DNA from: Ilex aquifolium
Taxonomy: Eukaryota; Streptophyta; Magnoliopsida; Aquifoliales; Aquifoliaceae
Assembly (NCBI GenBank): GCA_951799425.1
Contig: OX637402.1
Location: 31,774,492-31,838,491 of the forward strand
Reading direction: 5' to 3'
Length of the DNA: 64,000 bases
How positions within the stretch are numbered: the first letter of the stretch is position 1; every line of letters starts with the position of its first letter. Under the pieces are notes generated by a model. That model saw only the letters and a list, made by a program, of their open reading frames with translations. It searched no databases and was not told the DNA's origin. The translations under genes were made by a program, and so were the position numbers. Shown here one piece after another: positions 57,892 to 64,000 of the stretch.

Positions 57892-60800
57892 ATGGCAATC
57901 ACAGACTCCGATCAAAATACCTTAATCGACGGCAATTCCCTTGTTGCCATGTCCCTGGCACGTGCAGGCGTCGATAGCATGTTCGGCGTAGTCGGAATTC
58001 CGGTCACCTCCCTCGCCAACCGCTCCGTCGCACTTGGAATCCGATTCATCGCGTTCCACAACGAGCAATCCGCCGGATACGCCGCTTCGGCTTACGGGTA
58101 CCTAACCGGTCAGCCCGGAATTCTCCTCACGGTCTCCGGGCCGGGTTGCGTCCACGGGCTCGCGGGTGTCTCGAACGCCACCGTTAATGCCTGGCCCATG
58201 GTCTTGCTCTCCGGGTCATGCGATCAAAAGGACTTCGGCCGCGGCGATTTCCAAGAGCTCGATCAAATCGCGGCCGTTAAACCCTTCTCGAAATTTTCTG
58301 CAAAAGCCACTGATATCAAAGAAATCCCTAGTTGTGTTTTCGATGTCCTTCACTGGGCTGCATCGGGGCGTCCCGGTGGGTGTTACTTGGACTTACCCAC
58401 TGATGTGCTTCACCAAACTGTTACTGAATCGGAGGCGGAGAAATTGATTGTTGATGCTCAGAATTGTAGTAAGGAAAAGAAAGAGGAAGTGATTGAAATT
58501 GTTAAGCATTCGGAGATTGAAAAGGCGGTTTCGATGCTGAGACAGGCAGAGAGGCCGTTGATTGTGTTTGGTAAGGGCGCTGCCATTGCTAGAGCCGAGA
58601 CTGAGCTGAAAAAGTTGGTGGAAACTACTGGAATTCCATTTTTGCCAACACCTATGGGGAAGGGTTTGTTGCCTGATACCCATGAGCTAGCAGCAACTGC
58701 GGCGAGGTCATTGGCAATTGGGAAATGTGATGTTGCATTGGTGGTTGGTGCAAGGCTTAATTGGTTGTTGCATTTTGGGGAACCTCCAAAGTGGTCTAAG
58801 GATGTGAAGTTTATTTTGGCTGACATAAGTCAAGAAGAGATTGAGCTGAGAAAGCCTTGTCTTGGACTGGTTGGGGATGCGAAAAGGGTTTTGGAAATGA
58901 TTAATAAGGAGATTAAGGATGACCCCTTTTGTTTGGGGAAGAATCATCCTTGGGTTGAGGCGATAGCGAAGAAGACAAAGGAAAATGTGTCAAGAATGGA
59001 GGCACAGTTGGCTAAGGACGTTGTGCCTTTCAATTTTATGACACCAATGAGGATAATCAGGGATGCAATTTTGGGATTGGGTAGTCCTGCTCCGATATTA
59101 GTATCTGAGGGGGCGAACACCATGGATGTTGGTCGGGCTGTGTTAATTCAGACGGAGCCGAGAACTAGGTTGGACGCTGGGACTTGGGGGACAATGGGGG
59201 TTGGTCTGGGCTATTGCATTGCTGCGGCGGTGGCTTCCCCTGATCGGCTTGTTGTTGCTGTTGAAGGGGACTCTGGATTTGGTTTCAGTGCCATGGAATG
59301 CGAGGTTTGTTCCCTCTCTAAGAAGTTTGTTTATATATTAATGCTCCTTGATTATCGAAAACTCGTATTCTATGCCTTACTTCATTCAATTAGGAATAAA
59401 CATTATGCTGATGCTCAAGCTGAAAATGCTATACATTTAATGGTTCGAGGTTTAAGTTGCTTGTATATTTCAATGCGTATCATTAACTAATAACAGGCTC
59501 TGAAGGTAGATTCACATTTATTTGTTGCGATCTACCATCTATAATTAGAATTTGTTGCTTACATTGCTCATGTGGATAGTCCATTACGAAAATTGATTTT
59601 AGCTTCTGACAATCCTCTTTATTTTATGATCTCAATTGCTTGGTGCCTGTTTAATTTGAAAATTGAGTATTTGTTCTTCCTTAACAGAATTCACATCCCG
59701 CTACGAATAAGTTTTTTATCACACACCAGCTGTAGTAGAATCTTGGATTATTTGAAATCACTTAATTGGGTTCGTTCTTTGTGAGCTCTTGGTTGAAGGT
59801 GTCCACAGAACCAAGATTCATTTTGAAGTCCATAAAACTAAGAATCATCTTCACTTTTATCTAAAATGGTCACCCTGGTTTGGCTGCCGGATAGAATCAA
59901 TGATCACAGTCTGCTTCAAATGCCTGTGATAAGATAACAGGGAAGTTTATTTTGATCTTTACTATACATGGAGTCCTGTCCCAACTGGGTCTTGAACCTT
60001 ACACTACCACTTGGAACTTGCCATTTCCAACAAAGAATTTACTGCGACCAACTAAACAGCGATGAATATCCATTGATGCTAACGTTATAGTCTCAACTTT
60101 CCTTTTCTTCGACAACAATTAATTCTATGACCTTTTTGGCTTTATTGTTAAGGAATGTCTCCTTGCTATGCATCCTATAAAGCACGGACACGACATGACA
60201 CGGACACGCAGATACGTAATTTTTCAAAAAAATAGGACACGGACATGTCGAGGACACATTGAATAAACATATTCAAAAATATATTTTATAAGCCTATATA
60301 ATCCTGTTAACAAACAGTAGGGTTGCAGTAACAAAAACAACAAGGTTGTAGCAACAAAAACAGGAAAAAAAATAGCAGACAGACAAAAAAACCAAGAAGA
60401 AATTGCAAGTTCAGGATTGAGTAACAGGGCCAAAAAAATAGAATGAAAAACATAATAGAAGGCTTTGTCAGAAAAATAGAATGAAAAAAAATACCAATTT
60501 TACTTTTTCCTGTTAGGGTTTAAAACCTGTTAAACCCTAATTGAAAACACTAACAGGAGAAGCCCTAAAGAGAGTAGAGAATCACATCTTATTGAAGAAA
60601 AAATTATGTACATAAGAATAAAATATCATGGATAGTTCAGATTGAAGGTTACCTGTGATGGAGAAATCTGTTGGTTGTTGAAAAATTGTCCAAACTGAGA
60701 ATAAGGAATGTCGAATCTCTCTTGTCGACTTGCTACCGGAGTGAACAAAAGTTGTTGAAATGGTTGGGCTCTCCTCTTTTGGCTTGACAGAGAAGCCTAG

Positions 60801-62145
60801 AACATCGCCAGTGTTTTTTTTTTTTTTTTTAACTTCGTTGATTCTGTTCTTTCACAAAGAGAGAATAAGATATATATGTTTTTTTTTTAATTCCTAGCCC
60901 TTGGACTTTTTATTTTCTAGCCTTTCCACTTTTAAATAATTACAAAAAAATCTCATGTTTTAATTTTAAAATTACAAAATGCCCCTTAAATGTGTCCAAA
61001 CGTGTCCACTGCGTATCCAAACGTGTCCACTACATGTTCAAATTTGAAAAATAAAAATAAAAATTTGGACACTCTAATTAACGTGTCCGACACGTGTCCT
61101 AAACGTGTTGGACACAAATACGTGAGCCAAAATCGAGTGTCCGTGCTTGATAGCTATACATGCGCTAATTGCAGTCTCTTCATTAATGAGCACATCCACC
61201 CCACAAGAATAAAGTATTAAAATTAAATTATAAATTAAAAAGAAAAGAAAAAAATAGTATTTTTTCCCACGACTGCAGTAAATGTGCAAGTCTGTCTCTC
61301 TTACTGTATAAGTCACATCCCATTTAGTTCTCTTTTATGGCGTTCTCTCTTAGTAGATTGGGTGGGTACAAACCTTACCTTTTACATTGTTCAGACAATC
61401 AGACCCACAATTGGGCCGAATTTTAAGTAGAACCAGTGTCCCTTTTATATGTGTGTAATATGAAAATATATATTTTAACTACGTATCACTTAGGTGTCCT
61501 TTTATGAAGCCAATTCATACCGCTATTTGATTGCTAGGCAGTGATACATTTTTTCCTTTCTCTTCTTGGTGAATTAAATATTTCGTGCGACACTCTTACC
61601 ATGTTGCTTGTGTTCTGTAAAATTCATTTATCCCAATTGCTGCACAAACAGGAATCCTTTCTGTTAAACTAAATGGAAGCTGCACTTTTTTCACCCCAAC
61701 TCTTTCTTGGGCCATATTTTTGTATATTCATTCTTATATTATATTCTTTTTACCACCATTATCTTGACATATTTGATTTCCTTCTGAGCAGAAAAAACTT
61801 ATATGCTGTGTGTTTCTTTGAACTCTACAGACATTGGTTCGATATCAGTTGCCAGTGGTGGTTATAGTCTTTAACAATAGTGGTGTATATGGTGGTGACC
61901 GGAGGAACCCTGAAGAAATTACAGGACCTTACAAGGATGATCCAGCACCGACTTCTTTTGTCCCTGGTGCTGGATATCATCTTCTAATTGAAGCTTTTGG
62001 GGGAAGGGGTTATCTTGTTGGGACACCTGATGAACTCAAATCGGCGCTTTCTGAAGCTTTTTCTGCACGGAAGCCTGCTGTCATAAACGTTACAATTGAT
62101 CCATATGCTGGTGCAGAAAGTGGGAGGATGCAACATAAAAACTGA
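57892..62145 (+). CDS. 2-hydroxyacyl-CoA lyase / oxalyl-CoA decarboxylase
   Basis: Two exons, 57892-59304 and 61831-62145, phase-0 GT-AG intron of 2,526 bp, 575 residues, full length for the plant family. The frame is open from an ATG at 57784, but homologues begin near MAITDSDQN, so 57892 is chosen. It is a thiamine diphosphate enzyme: Pyr-domain catalytic Glu58 in HNEQSAGYAA, GPGCVHGLAG, the central domain with GKGAA and TPMGKGLLPDTHE, and the PP domain with GDSGFGFS and NNSGVYGGD binding Mg-ThDP. The Arabidopsis counterpart decarboxylates oxalyl-CoA to formyl-CoA in oxalate breakdown downstream of AAE3; animal relatives cleave 2-hydroxyacyl-CoAs. The C-terminus QHKN is not a canonical PTS1, so a cytosolic location is likely. 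The intron carries an inverted-repeat element and the 3' flank an inverted copy of the CDS end. Confidence 0.94.
60180..61148. mobile_element. Inverted-repeat element in the lyase intron
   Basis: Ends are AAGCACGGACAC (60180) and its exact complement ending at 61148. The ends carry further 'acacgtgtcc' and 'gacacg' motifs. 969 bp; no clear target duplication and no transposase. It accounts for over a third of the intron. Confidence 0.6.
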
Positions 62146-62294
62146 GACAAGCTGTAGCAACTTTAATTTTTGGTTGCTTATGCTTCTTTGTTTGAGTGTA
62201 TACTCTGTTTGCTTGCCTCAGTTTTTATGCTGCTGCATCTTCCCACTTTCTGCACCAGCATATGGATCAATTGTAACGTTTATGACTGCAGGCT
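62069..62294. repeat. Inverted self-duplication at the lyase 3' end
   Basis: 62069-62151, which spans the last 24 or so codons, the stop and a few UTR bases, recurs as its reverse complement at 62211-62294. There are only about three substitutions and a 2-3 base insertion. The inverted copy is itself flanked by an exact 29-bp direct repeat (62182-62210 and 62292-62320, starting gcttctttgtttgagtg). A transcript reading through would form a stem of about 80 bp with a loop of about 60 nt that includes the stop codon. Confidence 0.92.
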
Positions 62295-62320
62295 TCTTTG
62301 TTTGAGTGTATACTCTGTTT

Positions 62321-63469
62321 CCTTTTTCTGGATGTTGTCTTTTGTGACGCCTTTTGATTGGGTGAATCTAAACCTGTTTTATCATGTGTAATTTATAAAG
62401 CTAGGGTGATGGTTGTTGCTGACTACTATCTTGAGCTCGGATATTGATCACCATAGTTCGAGCAAATTTCGAACATGTCTCGTGAGAAATAAGAATGACT
62501 AGCTCTTAGGGATATGAAAAGTATTGTACTTGAGATATTTGGGTTATAAGAGACCAAGTTCAGTCACTGAACCACTCCTATAGGTTCAGATAAATTTTCC
62601 TTTCGATCAAATGTCATTATTGCTAAGATTTAGGAAAGAACTCCCAATCTAATTTGGAAAGGTTGGCTTCCATGCACATTCAGAAAGACTTAAATATCTT
62701 CTCCAACTCCTACTCACTTAGGGGTGACAGATTTTGAGACAACACAATAATATGATTTGAAATTGATACGAAATTAGCAGGTTAAGATTAATCATTTTTC
62801 AACATAAATTCGCATATGACACGATTTGTTAACACGAATAATAAATAGGTTGGGTTAGTGTCAAACATGAATAATAAAAAATTGACACGATTAACAAATT
62901 TAAGTAGTATTATAAAAATAAAATACTAATTTTTTATTATATTTTACCAAATAGTGAATTAATTCTTGTAAAAAAATATTTTACTCTTTTATTATTATTA
63001 TATTTATTAAATTAATTTTTAATTTATAAAAAAAATATGAGCATAAGTTTGATCAAGTAATAATAAAATTTTAGACATAAAATTGAGCGTTAATTTTTTA
63101 TTTATGAGTTATATTGGTCAATACACTACGACACGAAAATAAATAGATTGACACGACATGACACGATTATTTAAATGAGTTGGGGTAGAATTGACTAAGA
63201 TTCGGTCCGAACTATAAATGATCCGACCCGATTGCCACCCCTAAACTTAACCCAATAAACGCTGCTTTTTGGAGAAAACACATCCAATTCTAATTAGGAA
63301 AGGTTTGATTTCCAAGCAACTTCAACCCACAAATACTATCCCGCCTATAATCAATTACAAAAAATCTAATTAGGAAAGGTTTGGAAAGTAAAGGATTAGC
63401 ACTAGTATGATCAAGCTAGAACTCCCATTCCTCCTAAAAATCAAAAACCAGTTAGGTTCTCTGCTATAT
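62321..63469. other. Intergenic region with a hAT-like repeat
   Basis: About 62718-63242 starts taggggtgac and ends gccacccctaa, the kind of inverted end seen in plant hAT-type MITEs. It is filled with 'gacacgat' motifs shared with 30430-30610 and 40980-41620. No exact 8-bp target duplication was found. Confidence 0.45.
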
Positions 63470-63556
63470 ATGCATATGGGTTCTTCTTCTCTTTTACTTT
63501 TCAACAATTCCCCCATAACAAACAACAAATTTCTTACTTCGCCATTGACAGATGAT

Positions 63557-64000
63557 ATGACGAAGGGTATTGAGCCCGATCCTTCCCTTGATAAATTCGA
63601 ATGGCTAGTAATGGCTGCGATGATCAAATACGATGAAGAAAAGTTGCAAGAAAGTAGGGTGGAGGATCAGCAGCCACCGCCTGTTACCGGCCAACCCACC
63701 ACGTCCGGTGACGACGAGTCCTCTGAGAAGCCTTCTTTGTCAGGTTCAGTTCTTCAATGTTCCAACAAGGGAAAGAAGCCGATGGTATTAGATGATACAG
63801 ACTTGTATTACAATCAAGATGTCCCTGATGAGTACTTCAATCAGATATTATCTCAGGTGCTTGAGCTTGACCCATCGAAGGTTGAAAGGGCGATGAAAGA
63901 GAAGACATGGGTGAGACCTATTATGATGACAAACCCAATCCTCAAGGGTAAGTCCGAGGCAGAGAAAGAGAACTCATCGACAAGGCCTGTAATGGCATAC
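63557..64000 (+). CDS. Partial gene of unknown function, cut by the window edge
   Basis: 148 codons stay open from ATG 63557 to the last base, in a region otherwise full of stops. The same frame is open upstream to ATGs at 63470 and 63476, but a TATATA motif at about 63464 favours the later start. The encoded part is acidic and hydrophilic: EPDPSLDKFEWLVMAAMIKY, then a Pro/Ser/Asp-rich stretch with NKGKKPMVLDD, then YFNQILSQVLELDPSKVERA, which looks helical. No signal peptide, membrane span or known domain is recognised. The first part of a nuclear or cytosolic regulatory protein is possible but unproven. An intron could begin anywhere before the edge. Confidence 0.6.
   Translation, partial: MTKGIEPDPSLDKFEWLVMAAMIKYDEEKLQESRVEDQQPPPVTGQPTTSGDDESSEKPSLSGSVLQCSNKGKKPMVLDDTDLYYNQDVPDEYFNQILSQVLELDPSKVERAMKEKTWVRPIMMTNPILKGKSEAEKENSSTRPVMAY

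Noticed and set aside
6479-62145. A complete biosynthetic gene cluster
   Set aside because: Only P450s are repeated; the kinase, the small gene and the lyase show no pathway link to them and lie more than 6 kb away across repeats.
62096-62391. Small frames downstream of the lyase stop codon
   Set aside because: They are produced by the inverted and direct duplications of the lyase 3' end and have no independent coding evidence.
1-64000. CRISPR arrays, operons, ribosome binding sites and tRNA or rRNA genes
   Set aside because: This is plant nuclear DNA with spliced genes; no such structures were seen by eye. A tRNAscan run would be the decisive check for tRNAs.

Overview
The window is AT-rich, repeat-dense nuclear DNA of a flowering plant. 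The evidence is GT-AG spliced genes of typical plant families (CYP82 cytochrome P450s, a plant receptor-like cytoplasmic kinase, a plant-type 2-hydroxyacyl-CoA lyase) set among Helitrons, MULE and Harbinger MITEs, and 5'-truncated LINEs. The gene models look eudicot; I cannot name the species from sequence alone.

Layout. 1-6400: intergenic DNA with a Helitron complex (827-3154), a 5'-truncated LINE insertion (3508-3876), a tandem duplication, and a long palindromic element ending just before the first P450 promoter. 6479-37395: four apparently intact two-exon CYP82-type P450 genes, here called P450-1 (+), P450-2 (-), P450-3 (+) and P450-4 (+). P450-1 and -2 are convergent, -2 and -3 divergent, -3 and -4 in tandem. 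The 14 kb between P450-2 and P450-3 is a nest of transposons. A MULE holds a head-to-tail Helitron pair, and next to it lies a 5.2 kb Helitron carrying a host gene fragment. Two of these insertions can be bounded exactly because uninterrupted copies of the target survive in the same window. 37400-43400: minisatellite and dispersed repeats. 43663-49256: an eight-exon kinase gene with an N-terminal USP-like region. 50535-50843: a small intronless gene of unknown function with a clear promoter. 54376-57755: a nested transposon block. 57892-62145: 2-hydroxyacyl-CoA lyase (oxalyl-CoA decarboxylase type), whose 3' flank carries an inverted copy of the end of its own coding sequence. 63557-64000: the start of an unrecognised gene running off the window.

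How the genes work together. The P450s form a local paralogue array, the usual birthplace of lineage-specific specialised-metabolism enzymes. Nothing beside them looks like a partner enzyme (no methyltransferase, terpene synthase or BAHD gene), so I call it a tandem P450 array, not a biosynthetic cluster. The kinase and the lyase look like unrelated housekeeping or signalling genes. The most unusual structures are the Helitron family with a GTGCCTTCAGGCAC terminal hairpin and an internal GGN tract, the two built-in empty sites, and the inverted self-duplication at the lyase 3' end.
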